Shown here piece by piece: positions 1 to 6,864 of a stretch of 64,000 nt of DNA. The position numbers were made by a program, and so were the translations under genes. Position 1 is the first letter of the stretch. The number at the start of each line of letters is the position of its first letter. Below the pieces are notes generated by a model. The model had not been told where the DNA came from, made no database searches, and saw only the letters and a program-made list of their open reading frames with translations. This stretch comes from JACPYM01 sp031423495 (lineage in GTDB: Bacteria > Acidobacteriota > Blastocatellia > RBC074), in NCBI GenBank assembly GCA_031423495.1, contig JANPFP010000066.1, forward strand, positions 1 to 64,000. Reading direction: 5' to 3'.

Positions 1-40
1 AGACTCGCGGCGACGGCAACACGAAAATCCTCTACACTTT

Positions 41-58
41 GCGCCGAGGCGCTTTTTT
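41..58 (+). terminator. possible rho-independent terminator
   Basis: A short GC stem (GCGCC, two-base loop, GGCGC) is followed directly by six T residues on the plus strand. It would end a plus-strand gene lying left of the window. The stem is only 5 bp and no upstream gene can be verified here, so this is a weak call. Confidence 0.3.
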
Positions 59-98
59 GTATTTGCATACAACCAGCCTATCGCTGGTTGCGCCTCGA

Positions 99-120
99 AG
101 GGAGGTCAAGCGACCTCCCT
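99..120 (-). terminator. hairpin just past the end of the first minus-strand gene
   Basis: A perfect 9-bp inverted repeat (AGGGAGGTC, 4-base loop, GACCTCCCT) abuts the stop codon of the 117-residue protein. A second 7-bp hairpin lies at 71-89. Neither has a clear T-run on the minus strand, so they may be mRNA 3'-end stem-loops and not strict intrinsic terminators. Confidence 0.35.
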
Positions 121-473
121 CATTTGTCCAAACTCGTGTCATGCGGCTCGATCATTTCAATTTGAATGTCATCGAACATCGCCTGATAGCGCAAGGCTTC
201 GGCCACCGCCGCCGCCTTGCGCGCCGTCAGTTGATGATTCGGATCGCTACTCGTGATGACAAATTCGCCTTCGCCGTTTGGTTCGATTATCAACTGCCCT
301 AACGGAACGCCGGGCGCAATCATCAGCGAGTCGAGTTGATGTATGCGAAAGCGTCCGGTCTGTTCAACCCAGTCTTCGATAAACGGATCGCGCAGCGCGT
401 GCAGGGCTTCGTTCTCGCTGGCGTAACTGCCAGTGACGAGCAGGTAAAAGGCTTTTTCTTCGCGTCGTTTCAC
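120..473 (-). CDS. hypothetical protein, partner of HigA-like antitoxin
   Basis: This encodes 117 residues from a GTG start, 5 nt after the stop of the HigA-like gene, so the two are almost certainly co-transcribed and probably translationally coupled. I do not recognise the family. It is soluble-looking, with no signal peptide or membrane segment, begins with a basic patch (KRREEK) and has an acidic C-terminus. It lacks the small basic RelE/HigB look expected of the usual HigA partner, and it also lies downstream of the antitoxin gene. No catalytic motif is evident. It could be a partner regulated or bound by the upstream DNA-binding protein, or simply a co-transcribed gene. The function is unassigned; I am confident only that it is a real gene. 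Confidence 0.6.
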   Translation of the reverse strand: MKRREEKAFYLLVTGSYASENEALHALRDPFIEDWVEQTGRFRIHQLDSLMIAPGVPLGQLIIEPNGEGEFVITSSDPNHQLTARKAAAVAEALRYQAMFDDIQIEMIEPHDTSLDK

Positions 474-478
474 AGGGG

Positions 479-829
479 TTAAATGAAGACGGCCGGCGAT
501 ACGTTAAATAACGCGCCGAGGGCTTTGGCCTGTTGTTTGGTGATGGTGCGCTTGCCGTTGACGATTTCTGACGTGACGCCGCGCGAACCTAAGATGGATT
601 GCAAATCGGCTTGCTTCAGCCCGCGAATTTCCAGGTAATGTTGCAAGATGCGATGTCCAGGCGCTTCGGGAATTTCGTGATGCTTTTCTTCCCACGCTTC
701 GGCCAACGTCGAAAGCAAGTCGAGCAAGCGCGCTTCTTCGAGCGATAGGCTGGCTTCGGGCTTGGCGATCAACGGTTCAATCGCCTTCATCGTCTGGTTG
801 TATTCAGTTTCTGAAACGATTTTAGCCAT
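479..829 (-). CDS. HigA-like helix-turn-helix antitoxin/regulator
   Basis: This 116-residue protein resembles the COG5499 HigA-like group. An acidic N-terminal half (about residues 1-60, rich in Glu and Leu) is followed by an XRE-type HTH at about 61-110 (LKQADLQSILGSRGVTSEIV, then a NGKR recognition segment). I chose the ATG at 829 because the family start MAKI lies there; the longer frame to 883 has no ribosome-binding site. Family members usually bind and neutralise an RelE-like HigB toxin encoded just upstream and autorepress the operon. Here no toxin-like gene lies upstream: the region before it is repeat DNA. The only tight neighbour is an unrelated 117-residue protein downstream. It may therefore be an orphan antitoxin, part of an unusual pair, or a plain regulator. 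Confidence 0.75.
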   Translation of the reverse strand: MAKIVSETEYNQTMKAIEPLIAKPEASLSLEEARLLDLLSTLAEAWEEKHHEIPEAPGHRILQHYLEIRGLKQADLQSILGSRGVTSEIVNGKRTITKQQAKALGALFNVSPAVFI

Positions 830-892
830 TGCTTTTCTTGCCCTTGCCAAGCTCTTTGTGCTTTCAGAGAAAAGGAAAGTCAACCATCCGAA

Positions 893-1013
893 CGTAGCGC
901 GGACTTCAGTCTGTGGTCCGTATCGCGGGCTTTAGTCTGCGCGCCAGCGCCAATTTACAGGCTGCGCAGACTAAAGTCCGCGCTACGGGTCACAGACTGA
1001 AGTCTGCGCTACG
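893..1013. repeat. nested inverted repeat, four copies of a ~20-bp unit
   Basis: The outer arms 893-915 and 991-1013 are inverted copies matching at 22 of 23 positions. The inner arms (about 925-942 and 964-983) carry a diverged copy of the same unit, core GACTTYAGTCTG. The whole block can fold into one long stem with a short loop. It lies between the HigA-like gene and the small-gene cluster and has no credible coding content. It looks like a REP/BIME-type intergenic element. Confidence 0.7.
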
Positions 1014-1098
1014 ACGCAAAAAAATGGCCGCAACGAAGTGGTGCTTGCGTTGCGGCCAGAGGCGCTGGATTGGTGTGTTGTGTGCGGTAGTAACTTGT

Positions 1099-1329
1099 TC
1101 AGGCGTGGTCGGTTTTGACGGTGTAACCGAGCGCGCGTAATTCGGCTTTCAAACCCAAGGTGCGTCGCAAACCGGAAAGCACTGGCGCGGTGAAATTGTT
1201 CCAGTTGCTTTGCTCGTAAGCTTTCACCAAACCGGTTTTAACGACAGCGGTTTTTGTGCGTTCGTTAAGGGTGACGCGACCTTGTGCGATAGCTTTTTCT
1301 AAATGCGGAGAACGGGGATTGGCTCTCAT
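1099..1329 (-). CDS. small hypothetical protein (76 aa)
   Basis: This small basic protein begins MRANPRSPHL, 5 nt after the stop of the 198-residue gene, which suggests translational coupling in one operon with it. It has no signal peptide, membrane helix or known motif. I do not recognise the family. A plus-strand frame overlaps its end but extends into repeat DNA and is less plausible. The gene is supported mainly by its tight spacing in a run of co-directional small genes below ssb. Confidence 0.5.
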   Translation of the reverse strand: MRANPRSPHLEKAIAQGRVTLNERTKTAVVKTGLVKAYEQSNWNNFTAPVLSGLRRTLGLKAELRALGYTVKTDHA

Positions 1330-1334
1330 AACGG

Positions 1335-1931
1335 TTATTCCTCATGAGTCGTGAAACTGATCGTAGGAACTAACAACTGCCCTTTGACCAGTCGCAAGGC
1401 TTTGTCTTTGAGCAACAGCGGCGCTTGCGCGGCGAGGTCTTGTTCGCGCAATTCTTTGTACTTGCCGTTTTTTTGCAGCAGCAAATACACCGTACCGTTG
1501 CTCGCGGGTTTCGGTCGCGCGGCGGCAGCTACTTTCGGCTTTGCGGATTTCGTCGCGGCGCGAGTTTCGTCAGCATTGTTCATCAGGTTCTGTTCTCGTT
1601 TCTTAAAGGGATGCGCGGCGGCAGCGTCAACAGTTGCGGTTTGCTTCACTGGCAAGGGCAGGGTGACCGTTGCGGGTTGGTCATTCAAGCCTGATTGAGT
1701 TGCCAGAGGATGCGTACGGCGTGTTGCGCGGGCGGGAGACGCGAGCGTTTGCGGGTCAAAAGCTCGCCCTGTTTTCGCTGCCGCCGATTCCAGGCGCGAT
1801 TGAATCGCGACCAGTCCGGGTTCGCCCGCCAAAGCCTTCTGCCAGTCCTTGCATTTGCTGCGGAACTTGCACGACCAGTAACAAACCTCTACGGCTTTCT
1901 GGCAACTGAATCTTTGACAGGCGATCTGCAT
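1335..1931 (-). CDS. hypothetical protein with N-terminal Cys cluster
   Basis: This encodes 198 residues. The first 27 hold five cysteines (C5, C10, C17, C21, C27) with aromatic and basic residues between them, a pattern that could bind zinc or an Fe-S centre. A low-complexity Ala/Lys/Pro-rich middle (about 45-140) looks like a flexible linker. The C-terminal 55 residues look folded, with the run TVYLLLQKNGKYKELREQDL followed by Leu/Lys-rich sequence. A GGAG element sits about 9 nt before the ATG. I recognise no family. It lies in a co-directional row ssb, 74-aa gene, this gene, 76-aa gene, so a nucleic-acid-linked role is possible but not shown. Confidence 0.55.
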   Translation of the reverse strand: MQIACQRFSCQKAVEVCYWSCKFRSKCKDWQKALAGEPGLVAIQSRLESAAAKTGRAFDPQTLASPARATRRTHPLATQSGLNDQPATVTLPLPVKQTATVDAAAAHPFKKREQNLMNNADETRAATKSAKPKVAAAARPKPASNGTVYLLLQKNGKYKELREQDLAAQAPLLLKDKALRLVKGQLLVPTISFTTHEE

Positions 1932-1973
1932 ATCGTTTCTCCGTTAAGAGCTATTTGTGAATCTCATCTTTGC

Positions 1974-2198
1974 CTAATCTTTGAAAGAGTAAACGTACCA
2001 ACTCGCGTTGACGGCTCCGGTTTCGTCGCGCAGCGTTTGGCATCCGCGCCACGCCACCAGATAGCGTTTGCGCTGTTGCGCAGCGGCTTTAGGTAACGGC
2101 CGGGCTTCGATGCGCCAGTGGTTCAAACCCTGAAACATTCGTTCGAGATAAAGCCGGTGCGATTCTGGATCGGTCGTAATGCCAATGCGTGTCGCCAT
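1974..2198 (-). CDS. small hypothetical protein (74 aa)
   Basis: This small basic protein begins MATRIGI, with a WRIEARPL motif in the middle and an aromatic end (SWYVYSFKD). I chose the ATG at 2198 because extending upstream to 2255 would read into the palindromic repeat at 2208-2315. No family was recognised. It lies 42 nt before the 198-residue gene and after ssb on the same strand. The repeat sits between it and ssb and leaves only a weak GAG as a ribosome-binding site. Confidence 0.5.
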   Translation of the reverse strand: MATRIGITTDPESHRLYLERMFQGLNHWRIEARPLPKAAAQQRKRYLVAWRGCQTLRDETGAVNASWYVYSFKD

Positions 2199-2207
2199 GA
2201 TATTGCT

Positions 2208-2315
2208 CGTGTCCGTAGCCCGACCGTTAGAGAGGGCTACCTTGAGGATGCTCACTTGTCTGCCGAAGGACGCGTTACCGAGGTAGCCCTCTCTAACGGT
2301 CGGGCTACGGACACG
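2208..2315. repeat. palindromic element, copy 1 (35-bp perfect arms)
   Basis: The arms 2208-2242 and 2281-2315 are perfect inverted complements over 35 of 35 positions, around a 38-nt loop. The same family occurs at 3691-3799 and 51327-51433. It lies between ssb and the next co-directional gene, so it would form a large hairpin in a shared transcript. Confidence 0.9.
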
Positions 2316-2361
2316 CTTCGCGCTGCCTCTTCTTGCCTACTCCCTGTTCAATGCAGGGGAA

Positions 2362-2847
2362 TTAAAACGGAACGTCGTCTTCTTCGATACTGACCAATGC
2401 CGGATTCGTCTTGCGCGGAGCCGCTTTGCTTTTGGCTTTGAGCGACATCACGGCGACGGGTTCTTTTCTGGCAGGCGTGCTGTAAGGCACGGCTGCTGCT
2501 GCGGGCGCGCTCGCTTCGTTGCGTTGCCCTAAGAATTGCAAGTCGGTCGCGTTTACTTCCAGGCTCGAGCGATTGTTGCCTTCGCGGTCGGTGTATTCCT
2601 CAACGCGCAAACGGCCCTCGACATAAACCTGTCGCCCTTTGCTTAAGTATTCGTTCGCCAACTCGGCTTGGCGTCCCCAGACGGTTACGCGAAACCAGGT
2701 CGTCAGTTCTTCCTGTTCGCCCGTCGCGCCTTTCTTGCGTTCGGTCGTAGCCACCGAAAACTTGCACAGCGCCGTGCCTTGCGGCGTCGTCTTCAATTCG
2801 GGATCACGCCCTAAATAACCAACGATGGTGATTTTGTTGAATGACAT
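2362..2847 (-). CDS. ssb: single-stranded DNA-binding protein
   Basis: This 161-residue SSB binds and protects single-stranded DNA during replication, recombination and repair. The N-terminal OB-fold (about 1-105) begins with the typical MSFNKITIVGYLGRDPELK and has the usual WFRVTVWG and GRQVYVEGRL stretches. A short Ala/Pro/Lys linker leads to the acidic tip EEDDVPF, which recruits partner proteins in this family. A strong AGGAGG ribosome-binding site lies at 2855-2860, 7 nt before the ATG. The small genes downstream run the same way, so this could be a housekeeping ssb with appended genes or an accessory copy. The canonical tip argues for a functional protein. Confidence 0.95.
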   Translation of the reverse strand: MSFNKITIVGYLGRDPELKTTPQGTALCKFSVATTERKKGATGEQEELTTWFRVTVWGRQAELANEYLSKGRQVYVEGRLRVEEYTDREGNNRSSLEVNATDLQFLGQRNEASAPAAAAVPYSTPARKEPVAVMSLKAKSKAAPRKTNPALVSIEEDDVPF

Positions 2848-3052
2848 TTGCTTTCCTCCTGATGTATTTGCGAAAGGTTGAATTGCCTTGCGCGTTCATC
2901 ACTAGCGGACTTCAGTTATGCGATGTGCGGTTTGTTTTCGTGTTTCGTTGACGGGACGCAATATAGGCGGAGTGAAATTTTGTGTCAAGTGTGAAACGTA
3001 ATTATTTTGAAGTTTTTTTCGTAAGGCGACTGATGCGTCTAATGGCAGGCTG

Positions 3053-3099
3053 AAAAAGGGAAGGGCGCGAGGCTTTTGAGTTGAAAGCTTCGCGCCCTT
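3053..3099 (-). terminator. rho-independent terminator after def
   Basis: A stem of about 12 bp (AAGGGCGCGA with its complement at 3090-3099, extended by CTTT/AAAG) is followed on the minus strand by CCCTTTTTC. It sits 24 nt past the peptide deformylase stop codon. Confidence 0.75.
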
Positions 3100-3122
3100 G
3101 ATTCATAGGCGTGGTTGGACGA

Positions 3123-3644
3123 TTAGTCCCACTCGCCGTATTTGATCTTCTTGTCTATCTTCTTTTTGATCTTGTCGCGTTTGAGGAAACTGAGCTTTTT
3201 CAAGAAGTCGGTAAACAGCTTGCCGTAAAGATGATCTGTTTCGTGTAAAACACAGCGCGCGGCTAAGTCTTCGACATCTATCGTGAACTCTTTGCCGTTT
3301 ACGTCAAAGGCCGTGACGGTAACGATGCGCGGGCGTTCGACCTGAAAGTAAATATCAGGGAAACTCAAACAGCCTTCTTCGCCGACTTGCGTATCTTTGG
3401 TTTCGTTGATGGTCGGATTGATAAAGGCGATTTGCTGCGCAGGCTCTTTGCCGCCGCTGCAATCCATCACAAACAGCTTGAGCGATTGACCGATTTGCGG
3501 AGCCGCGAGACCTACGCCTTTTTCGGCGAGCATGGTTTCGAACATGTTCTTGATGAGTTCGTCGAGCTTGCCGTCGAATTCCGTCACGAGCTTGCCCTCT
3601 TGTTCCAGCACCGGATCACCGTATTTCACTACCTTCAAAATCAT
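3123..3644 (-). CDS. def: peptide deformylase
   Basis: This 173-residue enzyme removes the formyl group from the initiator methionine of nascent proteins, using a metal ion (usually Fe2+). All three family motifs are present: GVGLAAPQIG, EEGCLSFP (Cys ligand) and HETDH (two His ligands and the catalytic Glu). The C-terminal tail is strongly lysine-rich (about 145-173). I chose the ATG at 3644, MILKVVKYGDPVL, the usual family start; eight extra codons upstream have no support. The gene stands alone, with its own terminator downstream and a palindromic repeat upstream, and the usual fmt neighbour is absent. Confidence 0.95.
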   Translation of the reverse strand: MILKVVKYGDPVLEQEGKLVTEFDGKLDELIKNMFETMLAEKGVGLAAPQIGQSLKLFVMDCSGGKEPAQQIAFINPTINETKDTQVGEEGCLSFPDIYFQVERPRIVTVTAFDVNGKEFTIDVEDLAARCVLHETDHLYGKLFTDFLKKLSFLKRDKIKKKIDKKIKYGEWD

Positions 3645-3683
3645 TCTAGTTAAGCCTTTCGGCTCCAATACAAAATCAAAATC

Positions 3684-3806
3684 CGCGAAGCGTGTCCGTA
3701 GCCCGACCGTAAGAGAGGGCTACCTCGGCATTGCGCATAGTTGTTCCGAAAGGGCACATCCTTGAGGTAGCCCTCTCTTACGGTCGGGCTACGGACACGC
3801 TTCGCG
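3684..3806. repeat. palindromic element, copy 2 (35-bp core, 42-bp arms)
   Basis: The core arms 3691-3725 and 3765-3799 are perfect complements. Pairing extends 7 bp outward on each side, giving 42-bp arms at 3684-3725 and 3765-3806 around a 39-nt loop. Compared with copy 1, one base differs in the left arm (T to A at arm position 21) and the complementary change is present in the right arm. It lies between aroC and def. Confidence 0.9.
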
Positions 3807-3943
3807 TCGCTATATTTGTGTATGTTTGTATAAGAGCTTTTTGTTTATTCTGGCGGCGCGGCAAAAACGCGCCGATAACTTTCAGTCACTTTGACCTGCA
3901 CACCGATTGAAGCAAAAGATATTCAGCGATGCAAATAACGATT

Positions 3944-5119
3944 TCAATACTCCAATACTTGTTGTTGATAGCCCTCAAAATTCCGCCGCATCTCGCGCAG
4001 CGAATCGCCGCCGAATTTTTCGCACATTGCTTTGGCTAAGACGATAGCGACCATTGCTTCGCCGATCACGCCTGCCGCCGGAACCGCTGTTACATCAGAT
4101 CGCTCGAAGTCGGCTTCCAGCACTTCTTTGGTTTCGATGTGAACGCTCTTCAATCGTTTTCTTAGCGTCGCAATCGGTTTGAGATAGCCGCGCACGCGCA
4201 ACTCCTGCCCGTTGGTCATGCCGCCTTCGAGTCCGCCCGCGCGATTGCCGCTGCGCCCGAACGTGCGCGTGTCGGCGTCGTAAGTGATTTCGTCATGCAC
4301 CTGCGAACCGGGCATGGCGGCGTTGGCGACGCCTTCGCCCAGCTCTACGGCTTTGACGGCGTGGATTGACATGACGGCTTGCGCGAGTTGTCCGTCCAGC
4401 TTGCTCGACCAACTCGTATGCGAACCCAAGCCCGCCGGACAACCTGCCGCGACGACTTCAAAAATGCCGCCCAACGTATCGCCGTCTTCGCCGCCCGCTT
4501 TATCAATGCGCGCGGTCATCGCGGCTTCGGCTTGCGGGTCGAGGCAACGCAGCACGTCGTTGTCATAGAGCGCGCGAATCTTTTCAAAGCTCGCGTCCGT
4601 CGCTGCGCTTTTGATTTCGCCGAGTTGAATGACGTGGCTGGCGAGTTGAATGCCGAACTCGCCGAGCAGTTGTTTCGCCAGCGCGCCGACCGCGACGCGC
4701 ATCGTGGTTTCGCGCGCCGAAGCCCGTTCGAGAATGTCGCGCAAATCGCGCCGGTCATATTTCATGCCGCCTACGAGATCGGCGTGGCCGGGGCGCGGAC
4801 GAATCACTTTGCGGTCGCGTTCAAGCGGCGCTTCGGGTTTGGTGACGGACATCACTTTGCCCCAATTGCCCGCGTCGCGGTTCTCGACCATCAGTGCGAT
4901 GGGGCCGCCCAGCGTTTCGCCGTGGCGCACGCCGGTGAGAATCTGCACCTGATCGGTTTCGATCTTCATCCGCCCGCCGCGCCCGTAACCCTGCTGCCGC
5001 CGCCATAACTCGTGATTGATGAAATCCAGACTGATGGGCAAGCCCGCTGGCAGCCCTTCGATGGTGGCGATGAGCGCGCGTCCGTGCGATTCGCCCGCCG
5101 TAGTAAACGTGAAATGCAT
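3944..5119 (-). CDS. aroC: chorismate synthase
   Basis: This 391-residue enzyme catalyses the last shikimate-pathway step, 5-enolpyruvylshikimate-3-phosphate to chorismate, and needs reduced FMN. Family signatures are visible in order: GESHGRAL near the N-terminus, the GRGGRMKIE loop, RPGHADLVGGMKYD, and GSQVHDEI followed by NRAGGLEGGMTNG. Length is normal. I chose the start MHFTFTTAGESHG at 5119; the frame stays open to 5200 but upstream codons do not match the family. The gene is monocistronic as far as seen: the slipin terminator lies upstream and a palindromic repeat lies between it and def. Confidence 0.96.
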   Translation of the reverse strand: MHFTFTTAGESHGRALIATIEGLPAGLPISLDFINHELWRRQQGYGRGGRMKIETDQVQILTGVRHGETLGGPIALMVENRDAGNWGKVMSVTKPEAPLERDRKVIRPRPGHADLVGGMKYDRRDLRDILERASARETTMRVAVGALAKQLLGEFGIQLASHVIQLGEIKSAATDASFEKIRALYDNDVLRCLDPQAEAAMTARIDKAGGEDGDTLGGIFEVVAAGCPAGLGSHTSWSSKLDGQLAQAVMSIHAVKAVELGEGVANAAMPGSQVHDEITYDADTRTFGRSGNRAGGLEGGMTNGQELRVRGYLKPIATLRKRLKSVHIETKEVLEADFERSDVTAVPAAGVIGEAMVAIVLAKAMCEKFGGDSLREMRRNFEGYQQQVLEY

Positions 5120-5200
5120 GGTTGAAATAGTCCGTCTTGCAGAATGATGAAGCGGTAAACGCGAGTATAGGGCGGGCGGGCTGAGGGCGGCAAATTTCAA

Positions 5201-5241
5201 GCAAAACGGGTAGCGTCACTCCTCAGTCACTGACGCTACCC
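5201..5241 (-). terminator. rho-independent terminator after slipin gene
   Basis: A perfect 11-bp stem (GGGTAGCGTCA at 5208-5218, TGACGCTACCC at 5231-5241) with a 12-nt loop is followed on the minus strand by CGTTTTGC. It lies 26 nt past the slipin stop. Confidence 0.7.
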
Positions 5242-5267
5242 TTTTGGCTTTGGCTTTTTTCGAAGCG

Positions 5268-6233
5268 TTACAAGACTTCTTTCGGTTTAGCTGCGGCAAC
5301 ATCGCCGCCTTCAGACAATTGCTGTTGCCGCAGCGCCGCCAGTCCGAGCATTCCGCCCATTCCCATTGATTCAACCGCTGTGCTGGGAATGACCATCATT
5401 GCGCCTTTTTCCTTTAATCCTTCATACAGCATGTTCATCGCGCGCAGGTGCAGCGCCGTCGGGTTGTCGTGATAAGACTTGGCGGCTTCGGCAAATTTGT
5501 GGGCGATTTCGACTTCGGCTTCGCTCAGGATGATGCGGGCTTGTTTCTCGCGGGCGGCTTGCGCTTCGCGGGACATCGCGTCTTGCAGCGCGTCGGGAAT
5601 CACTACGTCGCGCATCTCGACCGATTGCACCGTCACGCCCCACGGATTGGTGCGCTCGTCAATGAAGCGTTGCAGTTCGTCTTCGATCTTTTCGCGTCCG
5701 CGCAACAAGTCGGTCAGCGTCGTGCGTCCGATGATGTCGCGCAGCGCGGTTTGCGAAGCCCAACTTACGGCTTGCGCGTAATCCTGCACTTCGAGCGCGG
5801 CCTTTTCAGCGTCGTAAACCATCCAGAACAACACGGCGTCTACGTTAACCGGCACGGTGTCGCGCGTGAGGCTTTGTTCCGCCGCAAAGTTCGTAGTGAT
5901 GATGCGTTGGTCAATATAAGCCGTCACCGAATCAATCATCGGAATCACCCAGAATAAACCAGGGCCGCGCAAGCCCTGATATTTGCCCAGCCGTAAAACG
6001 ACGGCGCGCTCCCATTGCTTGGCGATGCGCGGAGCCATCATGCCCGCCAGGCCAATCAGCGCGCCGAGAATGATGCCGATAGGATTGCTCATTAACGCGG
6101 TAAGCACGATGCCTGCCACGATGGGAGCGAGCAGGAAAAAAATAGCGACCACGTTGGGGTGGTTCGTATCTTTGGCGGCCAATTCCTTTTTCGCTTCGGC
6201 CAATGCGGTTTTTTCTTCAGGTGTCTTTGCCAT
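5268..6233 (-). CDS. slipin/stomatin-family SPFH membrane protein
   Basis: This 321-residue SPFH protein has two adjacent hydrophobic stretches near the N-terminus (about 27-47 and 49-66) that form a membrane hairpin. An SPFH domain follows, from WERAVVLRLGKYQGLRGPG to about residue 235, with the stomatin-like RTTLTDLL and DERTNPWGV segments. A Glu/Ala-rich coiled coil (about 215-260) and a Met/Gly-rich tail come next. Such proteins oligomerise in the membrane and organise local lipid or protein microdomains. I preferred the ATG at 6233 to an in-frame TTG at 6242, since GAGAG lies just upstream. It begins 5 nt after the stop of the GntR gene, so the two form an operon. The usual NfeD protease partner of slipins is not adjacent. 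Confidence 0.9.
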   Translation of the reverse strand: MAKTPEEKTALAEAKKELAAKDTNHPNVVAIFFLLAPIVAGIVLTALMSNPIGIILGALIGLAGMMAPRIAKQWERAVVLRLGKYQGLRGPGLFWVIPMIDSVTAYIDQRIITTNFAAEQSLTRDTVPVNVDAVLFWMVYDAEKAALEVQDYAQAVSWASQTALRDIIGRTTLTDLLRGREKIEDELQRFIDERTNPWGVTVQSVEMRDVVIPDALQDAMSREAQAAREKQARIILSEAEVEIAHKFAEAAKSYHDNPTALHLRAMNMLYEGLKEKGAMMVIPSTAVESMGMGGMLGLAALRQQQLSEGGDVAAAKPKEVL

Positions 6234-6238
6234 AATTT

Positions 6239-6634
6239 TCAATCTCTCTCGGTGCGCAAGCTCGACAGGAATTCCAAAACCTCGTCGAGCGTATAACCGA
6301 GGACGGTGGCCTCGGCCAAAAAGCGATCAGCGAGCGTGCGCAACTCGCGCTCGCGTTCGCGTTTGCGGGTGAACTGCGTCAGAGCAGCTTCGCGTTCTTT
6401 GACAAACGTGCCGACGCCGCGCCGCGTCTCAAGCAAGCCGGCGCGTTCGAGTTCGGCATAAACCTTCGCCACCGTATTGGCGTTGATCTTCAAGTTGACG
6501 GCCAACTGTCGCACGGTCGGCAACTGCGCGCCGACCGCCAGCTTCTCCGTTGCAATCGCCAGCCGGATCGCGCGTTCGAGTTGCGCATACAGCGGCGTCG
6601 GATCATTCAGATTTACGTTGAGCCAGTCTTTCAT
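6239..6634 (-). CDS. GntR-family regulator, YtrA subfamily
   Basis: This 131-residue protein has an N-terminal winged helix (about 8-75: PLYAQLERAIRLAIATEKL, then LPTVRQLAVNLKINANTVAK and a GVGTFV wing). A short helical C-terminal segment of about 50 residues replaces a large effector domain. This size is typical of YtrA-type repressors, which usually control linked ABC-transporter genes. Here the linked gene is a slipin 5 nt downstream. A perfect 8-bp inverted repeat lies 12-33 bp before the start codon and is the likely autoregulatory operator. Confidence 0.9.
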   Translation of the reverse strand: MKDWLNVNLNDPTPLYAQLERAIRLAIATEKLAVGAQLPTVRQLAVNLKINANTVAKVYAELERAGLLETRRGVGTFVKEREAALTQFTRKRERERELRTLADRFLAEATVLGYTLDEVLEFLSSLRTERD

Positions 6635-6645
6635 CGTTTGTCATA

Positions 6646-6667
6646 TTGTACTACGGCAATAGTACAA
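6646..6667 (-). promoter_or_regulatory. probable operator of the GntR-slipin operon
   Basis: A perfect inverted repeat TTGTACTA-N6-TAGTACAA sits 12 bp upstream of the regulator's ATG. On the minus strand the inner TACAAT could serve as a -10 box with a weak TCGACT -35 box 16 bp before it. That would give a very short or leaderless transcript, with the operator covering the promoter. Operator identity is inferred from position and symmetry. Confidence 0.6.
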
Positions 6668-6686
6668 GTCGAGTTCAAAGTTTTTT

Positions 6687-6825
6687 CCTGGGTGCGCCCG
6701 CATCCCTGCGGGCTGTAAAAAAAGCGGCGAAGCCTTCCGTTTCCCCGTCGTTTGCAATGCGAATACTGAATAAGGAACGCTGCGCGGCTTTTCTTATTGC
6801 CCGCAGGGATGCGGGCGCACCCAGG
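6687..6825. repeat. long inverted repeat, 27-bp perfect arms
   Basis: The arms 6687-6713 and 6799-6825 match at 27 of 27 positions around an 85-nt loop. The core is GGTGCGCCCGCATCCCTGCG. It fills the divergent intergenic space between the GntR regulator and trmFO. Its arm sequence is unrelated to the 35-bp palindrome family. Confidence 0.85.
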
Positions 6826-6864
6826 CGGTTGGCATTCCCTCAACCCTTGCCAGAAAATGCGGTT

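Noticed and set aside
2199..2255. N-terminal extension of the 74-residue protein
   Set aside because: It is encoded by palindrome copy 1; the ATG at 2198 is the simpler start.
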